Positions 27,228-35,426 of a stretch of 49,263 nucleotides of DNA are shown piece by piece; position 1 is the stretch's first letter; the number at the start of each line of letters is the position of its first letter. Under the pieces are notes generated by a model. It saw nothing but the letters and a program-made list of their open reading frames with translations, had not been told where the DNA came from and ran no database searches. The position numbers were made by a program, and so were the translations under genes. This DNA comes from Candidatus Poribacteria bacterium (lineage in GTDB: Bacteria; Poribacteria; WGA-4E; WGA-3G), in NCBI GenBank assembly GCA_022827225.1, contig JAJDTJ010000093.1:1-49263 (forward strand), given 5' to 3'.

Positions 27228-28643
27228 TTACATCTTCGGATATTCAGGGACATCTTCATAACGGCTCCATGTCTCCGCATAGATACGCCAGTGTCCATCG
27301 GTAGGATCTATCATCATATTCAGTCTTTTGGTACCATAATCTGAATACGCGGGACGTGTACCGCTTGCAGGAGTACCCGTAAACTTCTGTAAGAATGTGA
27401 CATCCGCCACTGCGCGGTCCCCGTTAACTTGTAAGTTAGAAATGTCAACTTGGATGTCGCCATACAAACTGTTCAAACGCTTCATACTTGCCCGGAGCTG
27501 CTTTTTGTTCAGGTAGACAGGTTTCTCCACACCGCCTCGGACGGTAACGCGGGTGATCAAGGCTTCGTCAGAATAGATGGACATGTAGGTATTCAGGTCC
27601 TTCCCTTCCCAAGCCGCCTGCCATTTCCCCAAGATTTGTCTCGCTTTGAGCTGCGTATCAAGCGGGGCATTCCCGTCAAAAGTCCCGCCAGATTCATCGC
27701 CAGATACCGTGTTCGCACCGACCGGTTGTTGCGTCTGTTCAAGAACAATCGCACCCGATATTTCACTAACTTGATCGTTAATGAGTTGCCATTTTCGCCT
27801 GAAAAACCCTTTCTTCTCAATCGTGAGCGTACGGTTCTGGGTCTCAATGATGTCGCCGTTACTCTGCAAAGTCACACGAATACCGTCAACGATATGACGG
27901 TTCCGATGCGTTGGGACACGGCTGTAAATAGCATCCTGTAGATCAATAACATGCGCTTGTGAGATCAAACCGAGGGCGCGCCGAAAACTCGACGTCCGCT
28001 TCTTTCGCGCAGATTTATCCCACAGATCAGTGTACGCCGTCGAATCCTGTCTTTCCAAGGCACTCTTCCACGCAAGGACCAATGGAGCAACCGGACTGTT
28101 GGATTGATTGACCCGATCCGGTTGTTGGGACGTTATGTCAGTAGGCACCGTAGCAATATAATCCTCGCCAACGATGTCATCTTGTGCAATCTTCCACCGC
28201 TGCTGCACGAGCCCTTTCTTCTCAATCACAAGATTTCGTAACTGCTGTTGCGGCCCATCAGGGAGGTGAGCCGTCACGAGGATCGCTTCAATCCGATACC
28301 GGTTTGGATACCGAGGGATTTGGTACGGTTGGCTGCCCCCTTCAAGGTTGACTTCAAGGCGAATATTATCTCTTAGGAGTTTCGCTGTATTCGGATAGCC
28401 TCTATCGGAACGCAACCGTTCGCTTTTTATCCAAAGGGCGTCATACTTTTTGATGTCCCCGGATTCAAGCGTGTTCTTCCACTTCGCTAAAAAAGCCGTA
28501 GGCGTTTCACTCGAACTCATAAATATAAGAAGGAACACAACAAAAGCGATAACGATTGCCGCAATAGCACCCCCCCAGATTAGGTTCCGGGGGATCGTCA
28601 ATTTATTAGGAGTGTCTTTCTGCCAATTTTGTGCATCGTTCAC
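27228..28643 (-). CDS. Membrane-anchored protein with three NTF2-like repeats
   Basis: Preferred start is GTG 28643, which has an ideal GGAGGT site; the ATG six codons upstream (28661) is the alternative. One membrane helix (about 22-43, with IVIAFVVFLLIFMSS) is followed by three related units, each opening with a W-x-x-x-L/W motif: FLAKWKNTLESGD, LVLAWKSALERQD and ILGKWQAAWEGKD. The first two end with LTIEKKG or LVIEKKG then RWKI/KWQL, and the third ends WRIYAETW. Units like these (NTF2/SnoaL-like) occur next to L,D-transpeptidase domains and in periplasmic proteins; none has an evident catalytic site. The neighbour at 28751 ends in a related unit. Confidence 0.65.
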   Translation of the reverse strand: MNDAQNWQKDTPNKLTIPRNLIWGGAIAAIVIAFVVFLLIFMSSSETPTAFLAKWKNTLESGDIKKYDALWIKSERLRSDRGYPNTAKLLRDNIRLEVNLEGGSQPYQIPRYPNRYRIEAILVTAHLPDGPQQQLRNLVIEKKGLVQQRWKIAQDDIVGEDYIATVPTDITSQQPDRVNQSNSPVAPLVLAWKSALERQDSTAYTDLWDKSARKKRTSSFRRALGLISQAHVIDLQDAIYSRVPTHRNRHIVDGIRVTLQSNGDIIETQNRTLTIEKKGFFRRKWQLINDQVSEISGAIVLEQTQQPVGANTVSGDESGGTFDGNAPLDTQLKARQILGKWQAAWEGKDLNTYMSIYSDEALITRVTVRGGVEKPVYLNKKQLRASMKRLNSLYGDIQVDISNLQVNGDRAVADVTFLQKFTGTPASGTRPAYSDYGTKRLNMMIDPTDGHWRIYAETWSRYEDVPEYPKM

Positions 28644-28669
28644 AATATAACCTCCGCGCATAGTTGATA

Positions 28670-28734
28670 GGACTTACACATTTTTATCATCCACGAGATT
28701 CGGAAATCTCACCAGCTGGTATCTGTGTAAGTCC
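28670..28734. repeat. 65-bp inverted-repeat element (MITE-like)
   Basis: GGACTTACACA (28670-28680) and TGTGTAAGTCC (28724-28734) are perfect 11-bp inverted ends. Between them lies a smaller hairpin GAGATT-CGG-AAATCTC (28695-28710). It fills the gap between two same-strand genes. Size and structure fit a miniature inverted-repeat element or a structured intergenic RNA; no second copy was seen in this window. Confidence 0.6.
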
Positions 28735-28750
28735 AAATTGAGGCAAGCGC

Positions 28751-30079
28751 TTATAAGTTCGGCACCCGCTCAAAAACCTTCCAGATTTCGTGGTGGACCT
28801 TCCAACTGCTCCCTACTTGATGCATCCAGATCTCGCGAATCCAAATGTTATAGAGGGCAGTATCATTCTCGTCAGCTGCCGGATGCACCAATCGGCTCAG
28901 TTGCAGGATACCGATGACACTTTCGCTTTCGACTTCCGTGTCAAATTTCGCTTTCGTCCACGTGTGCCCACTCATCTGGCGAAGATCCGATTCCAACTGT
29001 TGTCTATCAATCTTACTCCGATTCTCTTTGCTCTCAAAAATCACGACCTTATCAGCAACAATGTTCCTATCATAATAGGCGAGATGCGCATCGAGGTTCT
29101 TGCTCTGCCAAGCGCCCTCCCAATTGTTAAGTGCAGCTTTGCCAGCTGTAATTTGTTGCGTTGAGAGCGACGTGCGTCCAGTTTTCGGTGGCGAAAGAGC
29201 CGGTTGGCTAGCCTCATACGCCCGAGCTTCTTCTTCTCGCTTTACCATAGTTTCAGCGTGTTTCACTGCGATATCTTGCTGACCCGCCTGCGCAAGTTTA
29301 TTCGTATAGATCTCTGCCTGTTCGCGCATCTGCTTTCTAAGGGATGCCGCCTCAGCGACCGCTGCCCGTTTCTGGTAGCCCTCTTCTTTCGCAACCTTGT
29401 CAGCAACTTCCAATCTACGACGGAGTTTGGAAAGCTCGGTACCGTAGTTACGAATTTCTTCTTCCGCACGCTGTGCACGCACCTGTGTATCTTCTAACGT
29501 CTTCGAGAGATCGCTTATCTGTTTGCCGAAGGCTTTCCTCGTATTACCTAACTCGCTATTCTCGGTCTGAAGCTCTTGAATGCGATGTCGCAACTGACCG
29601 GACTCACGCAAAGCCTCTTGAAACTTAGAGTCCTTCTCTGAGACCCTCTCTTCTAAGGTCTTGAGTCTTTGGCGGAATTCTGTAACGCTCAATTCCTTCT
29701 CAAGGATCGCCGCGTTGAGTTCCGAACTTTTGGCGACGTTGATGGCATGACGATGAGCAAGTTTAGCATCGGCACTCGCTTGGTGCGCAAGGCGGAGGGC
29801 ATCAACGCCTCTCTTTTCTGCTAATGCCTCCCTCGCGGCTTCGAGATTTGTGTTAGCGGCTCGAAAGGCATCCGGGGCAAGTGACGCTGCGTCAACGTTT
29901 CGCGCCGCCGCGATCGCTGCCTCTGCTTCGGCGATCGCTGTGTCAACTACCGGCGGTTCAATCTTTCCAAGCTGTCCACCACATCCCGCAAAAACAAGAG
30001 AAACGAGAAGTAGCCAGACCATCAGTGTCCTATCTAATGTGGGCTTAGCCCCCCGTTGTAAAGCGATAAATCGTTTCAT
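28751..30079 (-). CDS. Coiled-coil lipoprotein with C-terminal NTF2-like domain
   Basis: The 442-residue protein has a lipoprotein signal ending FAGC (about residue 33). A DUF4398-like alanine-rich helical region (about 45-115, ALRLAHQASADAKLAHRHAI) follows. Then comes a long coiled coil (about 120-290) and an NTF2-like domain from about 315 (NWEGAWQSKNLDAHLAYYD to WKVHHEIWKVFERVP). The last domain resembles the third unit of the downstream gene. It starts at ATG 30079 behind AAGGAG. It is likely an outer-membrane-anchored spacer or scaffold protein; function unknown. Confidence 0.75.
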   Translation of the reverse strand: MKRFIALQRGAKPTLDRTLMVWLLLVSLVFAGCGGQLGKIEPPVVDTAIAEAEAAIAAARNVDAASLAPDAFRAANTNLEAAREALAEKRGVDALRLAHQASADAKLAHRHAINVAKSSELNAAILEKELSVTEFRQRLKTLEERVSEKDSKFQEALRESGQLRHRIQELQTENSELGNTRKAFGKQISDLSKTLEDTQVRAQRAEEEIRNYGTELSKLRRRLEVADKVAKEEGYQKRAAVAEAASLRKQMREQAEIYTNKLAQAGQQDIAVKHAETMVKREEEARAYEASQPALSPPKTGRTSLSTQQITAGKAALNNWEGAWQSKNLDAHLAYYDRNIVADKVVIFESKENRSKIDRQQLESDLRQMSGHTWTKAKFDTEVESESVIGILQLSRLVHPAADENDTALYNIWIREIWMHQVGSSWKVHHEIWKVFERVPNL

Positions 30080-30209
30080 TTTTTTTCTCCTTGTTGATTC
30101 TTTTTATTTTACTCTAATGTCAGTTTGACTTAAACATTTCGTCTGTGTTAAATTCGGCTTTTCTTTAATTTCTCTAAGACGTTCCCCACTGCAACCACTC
30201 CTAATTATT

Positions 30210-30239
30210 AAAATACCATGTCTAAAACCACTATGTCAA
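30210..30239 (-). promoter_or_regulatory. Putative promoter of the coiled-coil lipoprotein gene
   Basis: Minus strand: TTGACA (30239-30234), 18-bp spacer, TATTTT (30215-30210). It lies about 130 bp before ATG 30079. The -35 is consensus and the -10 is weaker. Confidence 0.5.
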
Positions 30240-30306
30240 GGTTGACTGAATTTTCAATTAAGAACGATTGAAAACTCGGACTGACAACCACACTTCCGAA
30301 TTTTGT

Positions 30307-30335
30307 TTGACTTCACCTGCAAATCGGTGTATAAT
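30307..30335 (+). promoter_or_regulatory. Sigma70-type promoter of the cyclophilin gene
   Basis: TTGACT (30307-30312), 17-bp spacer, TATAAT (30330-30335). This is nearly perfect, with transcription expected near 30342 and a leader of about 120 bases to GTG 30461. Together with the promoter at 30210-30239 it accounts for the 380-bp gap between the two divergent genes. Confidence 0.75.
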
Positions 30336-30460
30336 AATGTACCGGCATCATTTAAAATGCTTGTATGTAGAAGTCTTCTGATATAGTCAAGACGGAACAT
30401 GCTTATAATCTAACAACTTTTGCGCAAACTTTCGCGCACAAAAACACAGAAAAGGAACTC

Positions 30461-31024
30461 GTGAAAAATCTCTGTTTTCACAAACAAATTATGCAATTAA
30501 GCTTATTAGGCGCGTTTTTGGCAACAATTGTCTCATGCAACGGTGAACAACTGCCTAATGTAACGATAGAAACGCAAAAAGGCAACATTATCATAGAACT
30601 TTACCCTGAAGCTGCCCCCTCTACAGTGGCGAATTTCGCTAAACTCATAGAGGCTGAATTTTACAACGGTGTGACTTTTCACCGATATGTTCCCGGTTTC
30701 GTCATCCAAGGGGGCGACCCACAAGGAACGGGTAGAGGTGGACCTGGATGGACAATACCAGGCGAATTTCAAGACCCCACACTTCGCGACAAAATGCCAC
30801 CCCATGAAGAAGGGGTTCTCGCTATGGCACGGACACAGAACCCCGATTCCGCCGGAAGCCAGTTTTATATCTGTCTCACCTCGGATCCGAGAAGGGTTGG
30901 ACACCTGAACGGCAGCTACACCACATTCGGCAAAGTCATTGAAGGAATGGAGGTCGTAGAAGCACTCCGTGAACGTGATATTATGACAAAAGTGACGATT
31001 AAGAACTACACGCCATCAGAGTAA
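30461..31024 (+). CDS. Cyclophilin-type peptidyl-prolyl isomerase, lipoprotein
   Basis: The 187-residue protein starts at GTG 30461 (AAAGGAAC site). A signal with lipobox IVSC (Cys about 26) suggests lipid anchoring on the periplasmic side. The cyclophilin domain shows TFHRYVPGFVIQGGDPQGTG (catalytic Arg region), GVLAMARTQNPDSAGSQFYI and TTFGKVIEGMEVV, with the catalytic residues present. It would speed proline isomerisation in exported proteins. The KamA-like gene follows after 43 bp and is probably cotranscribed. Confidence 0.93.
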   Translation: MKNLCFHKQIMQLSLLGAFLATIVSCNGEQLPNVTIETQKGNIIIELYPEAAPSTVANFAKLIEAEFYNGVTFHRYVPGFVIQGGDPQGTGRGGPGWTIPGEFQDPTLRDKMPPHEEGVLAMARTQNPDSAGSQFYICLTSDPRRVGHLNGSYTTFGKVIEGMEVVEALRERDIMTKVTIKNYTPSE

Positions 31025-31067
31025 TCTCGCGCCTATAGACAAACCATTTGAAAGGACGGTTACGTAC

Positions 31068-32123
31068 ATGGAAGAATGGAAACGGCTCGTCAGAGATACT
31101 GTCAATACGCCCGAAAAACTCGCCGCCGCATTCGATGTTGACCTCGAAGAAATGCGGCGCATCCACAAAGAATTTCCGATCCGTATCAACCCATATTATC
31201 TCAGTCTCATAGAAGAACCCGGCGACCCGATCTGGAAGCAGGTCGTCCCCGATCCGAAGGAATTGATTAGCACCGGTGTAGAAGACCCACTCCACGAGGA
31301 AGACGATAGCGAGGTACCCAACGTCACGCATCGCTACCCAGACCGCGCACTCTTTTATGTCAACTACATGTGCCCTATCTACTGCCGTTTCTGCACACGC
31401 AAACGGAAAGTCGGAGACCCACACTCTATCTCTGAGGACAATGTTGAAACAGGACTCGCCTATATTCAGGCACACCCCGAAATCCGTGATGTCATCATCT
31501 CCGGCGGCGATCCACTTATGCTGACAGATAAGAAAATTGATAGGATTGTCGGCGGGCTACGAGCCATTGAACACTTAGAGATCATCCGGATCGGTTCGCG
31601 TGTCCCCGTGACGCTCCCACAGCGCATCACACCAGAGTTGTGTGCAATTTTAAAGCAGCACCACCCGTTTTATATTAACACACATTTCAACCACCCGCGC
31701 GAGATTACGCCTGAAACAGAAAAAGCCTGCGGCATGCTCGCAGATGCAGGAATACCGCTCGGTAACCAGACAGTCCTTCTCAAAGGCGTGAACGACGAGC
31801 CTGATGTCATGGTAGAACTGATGAAGGGATTGCTGCGGATCCGTGTCAAGCCATACTATATCTATCAAGCGGACCTCGTCGTCGGTACCGATCATTTCCG
31901 GACAGCAGTAAAGACCGGTTTAGAAATCGTTTCGGCGTTGCGTGGACATATATCGGGACTCGGTGTGCCGCACTATGTCGTCGATGCGCCCGGTGGTGGC
32001 GGAAAAATAGCGTTAATCCCCGATCCCGTCGTAGCCTTCAATGACGATGAAATCCAACTTCAAAACTACGAAGGCAACATCTACAGCTACCCGAGTACAC
32101 CATTCTTTGATGAGGATTGGTAG
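31068..32123 (+). CDS. kamA: Lysine 2,3-aminomutase family radical-SAM enzyme
   Basis: The 351-residue protein has the radical-SAM cluster Cys102-x3-Cys106-x2-Cys109 (CPIYCRFC) followed by TRKRKVG. The SAM/glycine region is ISGGDPL, and the PLP-binding lysine (about 313) is in APGGGGKIAL. KamA turns L-lysine into beta-lysine. It is shorter than clostridial KamA (about 416) and close in length to EpmB, which makes beta-lysine on EF-P, so either role is possible. No ablB acetyltransferase, epmA or efp lies nearby. The gene appears intact. Confidence 0.88.
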   Translation: MEEWKRLVRDTVNTPEKLAAAFDVDLEEMRRIHKEFPIRINPYYLSLIEEPGDPIWKQVVPDPKELISTGVEDPLHEEDDSEVPNVTHRYPDRALFYVNYMCPIYCRFCTRKRKVGDPHSISEDNVETGLAYIQAHPEIRDVIISGGDPLMLTDKKIDRIVGGLRAIEHLEIIRIGSRVPVTLPQRITPELCAILKQHHPFYINTHFNHPREITPETEKACGMLADAGIPLGNQTVLLKGVNDEPDVMVELMKGLLRIRVKPYYIYQADLVVGTDHFRTAVKTGLEIVSALRGHISGLGVPHYVVDAPGGGGKIALIPDPVVAFNDDEIQLQNYEGNIYSYPSTPFFDEDW

Positions 32124-32173
32124 CAGATTTCATTTATATTTCCAAGTCAAAAGATCAATGAATTGGAGGACTT

Positions 32174-32269
32174 ATGATGGAATGGGTCGCTTTTTTTACA
32201 CTTGTAGTTGTTATCGGTGGACTTTGTGTCATTGCAGGGCAGGCGATACATCACGCCAATAAAGACTAA
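32174..32269 (+). CDS. Small single-helix membrane protein, 31 residues
   Basis: ATG 32174 follows TTGGAGGA at proper spacing. The protein is essentially one hydrophobic helix (WVAFFTLVVVIGGLCVIAG) with a short charged tail (HHANKD). It lies 50 bp after the kamA-like gene. Such small membrane proteins are often missed. Function unknown. Confidence 0.55.
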   Translation: MMEWVAFFTLVVVIGGLCVIAGQAIHHANKD

Positions 32270-32301
32270 ATCTGCATGCTTTTATCACCCGGAGATCTCG
32301 G

Positions 32302-32508
32302 ATGCACGCAACCCCACAAAATATACTGGAAGTATTTAACCAACTTCCTGATATTGAAAAACATGCGCTCGCCTCTGAAATCATAAAGCAGGTAGCATTG
32401 TTGGATGTCCCATCTTTGGTAGATGAGACACTCACAGAAATTGCTGACGCACTTTTCGTTGAACATGACAAAATGGAAGCGGAGGATGCCGAAGCAATAA
32501 CGAGGTGA
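32302..32508 (+). CDS. Small antitoxin-like protein, 68 residues
   Basis: The protein is predicted to be helical and acidic, opening with a segment containing QLPDIEKHALASEIIKQ and ending with EHDKMEAEDAEAITR. The first part resembles short addiction-module or UPF-type antitoxins that pair with RelE/ParE toxins, but no toxin gene follows. Its ribosome site (GGAGATCTC) is fair. It lies 29 bp before the hsdM fragment. Confidence 0.5.
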   Translation: MHATPQNILEVFNQLPDIEKHALASEIIKQVALLDVPSLVDETLTEIADALFVEHDKMEAEDAEAITR

Positions 32509-32537
32509 ATTCTGGCTCGTTGATCAAGGATTTACGT

Positions 32538-33026
32538 ATGGCAATAAAGAAATCACAACTCTACGCTTCACTTTGGCAAAGCTGCGACGAACTCCGCGGC
32601 GGGATGGACGCATCACAATACAAAGACTACATCCTGACACTCCTCTTCATGAAATACGTCTCCGACAAAGCCGAAAACGATCCTTACGCACTCATCACCG
32701 TTCCAGAAGGCGGTGGCTTCTCGGAACTGTTCCACGAAGTTATTCCAGAAGTGGACAGGATCTTCGGCTGGCATGATCCAGAACGCGATGAAGGGAAAAA
32801 TACACAGTTGATTGTCGAATTAATGGAATGCCTGAACCGTTTTTTGTATACGCCCTCGCCAATAATGATAGAATTCGAGATGCCACAATCAAATTACAAA
32901 AGGTCATGCAGTGGGACATTCCCTTTCGTCCTCTGGGTATTTTCCAAAATCTGGAAGCTGCTGGTCGTCAGGTGGTCGCTCGTTTCGATGATGTGTGTCC
33001 TGTGCAATTCTCCAATCTTGAAGTAA
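32538..33026 (+). pseudogene. hsdM: hsdM fragment, type I methyltransferase N-terminus
   Basis: Preferred start is ATG 32538 after AAGGAT. The first ~95 residues match the HsdM N-terminal helical domain (SLWQSCDELRGGMDASQYKD, then LTLLFMKYVSDKAEND). They stop near NTQLIVELMECLN; the rest of the frame is unrelated. HsdM is normally about 500 residues, with a SAM-binding and NPPF/Y domain that is wholly missing here. The methyltransferase is therefore dead. It is one of three remnants of a type I restriction-modification operon (see 34708 and 35289). Confidence 0.85.
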
Positions 33027-33082
33027 ATCGCCAAGAAATTGTAGATTATCTGGGCGAGAACATCCAAAGCGTGATAAGGTGA
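32828..33082 (+). CDS. Unrecognised 84-residue ORF, possible gene fragment
   Basis: The frame overlaps the tail of the hsdM fragment in another frame and ends 3 bp before the DUF4062 gene. It encodes EPFFVYALANNDRIRDATIK, later VQFSNLEVNRQEIVDYLGEN. No family is recognised. The clean end next to the following gene and sensible composition suggest it was coding. It could be the 3' end of a gene fused onto hsdM by a deletion, or a small gene with a weak start site. Confidence 0.4.
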   Translation: MPEPFFVYALANNDRIRDATIKLQKVMQWDIPFRPLGIFQNLEAAGRQVVARFDDVCPVQFSNLEVNRQEIVDYLGENIQSVIR

Positions 33083-33085
33083 ACA

Positions 33086-34579
33086 ATGCCCACTATCCGT
33101 ATTTTCATCAGCAGTGTACAAAGAGAATTCGCACAGGAACGCGCGGCACTACGCGACTATCTGCGCGGCGATCCGTTGATGCGACGGTTCTTTGATGTAT
33201 TCCTGTTTGAGGACGTACCAGCATCAGATCGTCGTCCGGATTCGCTGTATCTGGATGAAGTTGAACAGTCCGATATCTACATAGGGGTGTTCGGCGACAC
33301 CTACGGATCAGAGGACACAGACGGTATATCGCCGACAGAACGGGAGTTTGATCAGGCAACCGCCTCCGGTGTTCATCGTCTGATTTTCGTGAAAGGTACA
33401 AACGACGACAAACGGCACCCGAAGATGCAGGCACTCATCCGTAAAGCACAAGCCGGACTCATCCGCAAACGATTCAATACTTCGGAAGAATTAGTTACAG
33501 CACTCTACGCAGCGTTAGTTGAATACCTTGATAGTAAAGCCCTCGTCTGTTCTGAACCTTTTGACGTGTCCGCGTGTTCAAAGGCATCACTGGACGATCT
33601 CGATTCCGAGCAGATGGGTTGGTTTATCAGAACAGCGCGTAGGGCAAGGGAATTTCCACTAACCGAGGGGGCATCAACCCAAGAATTGTTGGGGCATCTC
33701 AATCTGCTAAACGATGGACGACCAACGAACGCGGCGGTGTTAGCATTTGGAAAGGCACCACAGAAGTTTTTGATTTCCTCGGACGTTAAATGTGCCCACT
33801 TCCACGGAACAGAGGTTGCGAAACCGATTCCGTCCTACCAAGTCTACAAAGGCACAGCGTTTCAACTCGTCGATCATGCAGTCGATTTTGTACTCAGTAA
33901 GATCAACCTGTCGGTAGGCACGCGGGCGGAGAGTACCCAAGCACCTGTTGCCTATGAAATCCCGAAGGAAGTTGTAACTGAAGCCATTGTTAACGCTGTA
34001 GCACATCGGGACTATACTAGTAATGCCAGCGTCCAAGTGATGCTGTTCTCGGATCGGCTTGAGGTCTTGAATCCCGGCAGACTACCACCCGCCTTGACTC
34101 TGGAGCAACTGCGAGAGACACACCCATCGGTACCCAACAACCGGTTGCTTGCTCGGTCTTTGTACCTTGTTCAATACATTGAAGAGATGGGGACAGGGAC
34201 ATTAGACATGATCCGCCGATGCAAGGACGCTGGTTTACTCGAACCCGAATTCACGGACAGCGGTGGATTTAAAACAACGATTTGGCGCGCCAAACCTCCA
34301 GAACGGGTTAAGGTGCAGCCAGAGTCACTCCCGCGAGATCTTGAATCGAGAGTAATAAACTTACTTGCCGATGGTCCAATGTCAAGATCCGAATTGTCCA
34401 AGCAGTTAGGACAGAAGGAAGTTTCCGGTCAACTTAAGAAGGTTTTCCGAGACCTTTTGGCTGACGGGATGATCGAATACACGTTACCAGAGAAACGCAG
34501 GAGTCCACGGCAGCAGTACCGACTGACAGAGAAAGGAACAGCTGAACTCGCGCTTCTGAAATCAGAAAATGCAGTATAA
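33086..34579 (+). CDS. DUF4062 plus RecG-like ATPase, winged-helix C-terminus
   Basis: The 497-residue protein has three parts. The DUF4062 N-terminus (about 1-115) has IRIFISSVQREFAQERAAL, YIGVFGDTYG and PTEREFDQA; this fold is related to TIR/SEFIR-like nucleotide-processing domains. A RecG-like/HATPase_c_4 region (about 180-400) has EAIVNAVAHRDY and EEMGTGTLDMIRRC. The winged helix (about 415-497) has GPMSRSELSKQLGQKE. Genes like this sit inside type I restriction operons in many genomes, and this one sits between hsdM and hsdR remnants. It is intact while its neighbours have decayed. Role unknown; a regulator or defence accessory is likely (inference). Confidence 0.8.
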   Translation: MPTIRIFISSVQREFAQERAALRDYLRGDPLMRRFFDVFLFEDVPASDRRPDSLYLDEVEQSDIYIGVFGDTYGSEDTDGISPTEREFDQATASGVHRLIFVKGTNDDKRHPKMQALIRKAQAGLIRKRFNTSEELVTALYAALVEYLDSKALVCSEPFDVSACSKASLDDLDSEQMGWFIRTARRAREFPLTEGASTQELLGHLNLLNDGRPTNAAVLAFGKAPQKFLISSDVKCAHFHGTEVAKPIPSYQVYKGTAFQLVDHAVDFVLSKINLSVGTRAESTQAPVAYEIPKEVVTEAIVNAVAHRDYTSNASVQVMLFSDRLEVLNPGRLPPALTLEQLRETHPSVPNNRLLARSLYLVQYIEEMGTGTLDMIRRCKDAGLLEPEFTDSGGFKTTIWRAKPPERVKVQPESLPRDLESRVINLLADGPMSRSELSKQLGQKEVSGQLKKVFRDLLADGMIEYTLPEKRRSPRQQYRLTEKGTAELALLKSENAV

Positions 34580-34580
34580 G

Positions 34581-34634
34581 GTGCAGCCCAAGTGCAGCCC
34601 AAGCTGCAGCCCAAGTGCAGCCCAAGTGCAGCTC
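34581..34634. repeat. 11-bp tandem repeat GTGCAGCCCAA
   Basis: Four full units and a decayed fifth (34581, 34592, 34603 with one extra base, 34615, 34626) lie directly after the DUF4062 gene stop. A partial unit (GGTGCAGCCA) also occurs inside that gene near 34311. It may be replication slippage or binding sites for a regulator. Confidence 0.9.
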
Positions 34635-34707
34635 TTTCCGTGATAAGGGGTTACTGAAAACTGCTAACCGAAGGGTTGTGTAAAAACCCGTACTGACAAC
34701 CACCACC

Positions 34708-35331
34708 ATGAACACTGTTGGCGAAACCGAAATACGCACACAAGAACGCGTTGTCACATTTTTCCAGAAGACTTTGGGGTATAGCTACCTCGGCAACTGG
34801 CACACGCGTCAAGATAATAGCAACGTTGAGAAAGATTTGCTGACCGATTGGCTCAGGAGCAGACAGTACGACGACGAGATCATCACCAAAGTCCTGTATG
34901 AACTCAACAAAGCGTCCGCTCTCGGTAGCAATAGAAGCCTTATCGACGCAAACCGAGAGGTCTATGAACTGTTGCGCTACGGTGTCAATGTCCAACCCAG
35001 CACTGGGGAACACCGCATCACTATCAAACTCATTGACTGGGAACATCCGTTCAGCAACGATTTCGGTATCGCAGAAAAGGTCACCCTCAAAGGTGAGCAC
35101 ACCAAACGTCCCGATCTCGTCTTATACATCAACGGCAGCGCCATCGGTGTCCTTGAACTCAAACGCTCCATCGTCTCGGTTTCCGAAGGCATCCGGCAGA
35201 ACCTTACTAACCAACGCGAAGATTTCATCGAACCGTTTTTCGCCACTGTACAACTCGTCATGGCAGGCAGCGAAACTCAAGGACTCCGCTATTGCTGGAG
35301 CGCGACCATAATGATCGGTTTCGTGCGTTGA
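34708..35331 (+). pseudogene. hsdR: hsdR fragment, type I restriction N-terminus
   Basis: About 190 residues match the HsdR N-terminal nuclease domain: ERVVTFFQKTLGYSYLGNW, then Asp136 in RPDLVLY and E150-L-K152 in VLELKRS, the PD-(D/E)XK core. The match then runs to VQLVMAGSETQGLRYC, and the frame is lost. The helicase and C-terminal parts (about 800 residues) are absent. Cleavage without the motor is not expected. At its end the sequence passes straight into a fragment of a different gene. Confidence 0.88.
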
Positions 35332-35414
35332 TGGACACTTTCCTACCGCAATGGCGTACCTATCGGGACGAACTGAATAAGGCTCCATTAGCACACGAAA
35401 ATTGGGCGTATTGA
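35289..35414 (+). pseudogene. C-terminal fragment of DUF45/YgjP-type metallopeptidase
   Basis: In the frame next to the hsdR fragment, LLERDHNDRFRALMDTFLPQ and later RTYRDELNKAPLAHENWAY match the C-terminus of DUF45 (SprT/YgjP-like) zinc proteases, which often accompany hsdR. The HExxH motif is lost. The junction at about 35285 therefore joins hsdR to the peptidase by a large deletion. Confidence 0.75.
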
Positions 35415-35426
35415 ACAGATGTGCCT

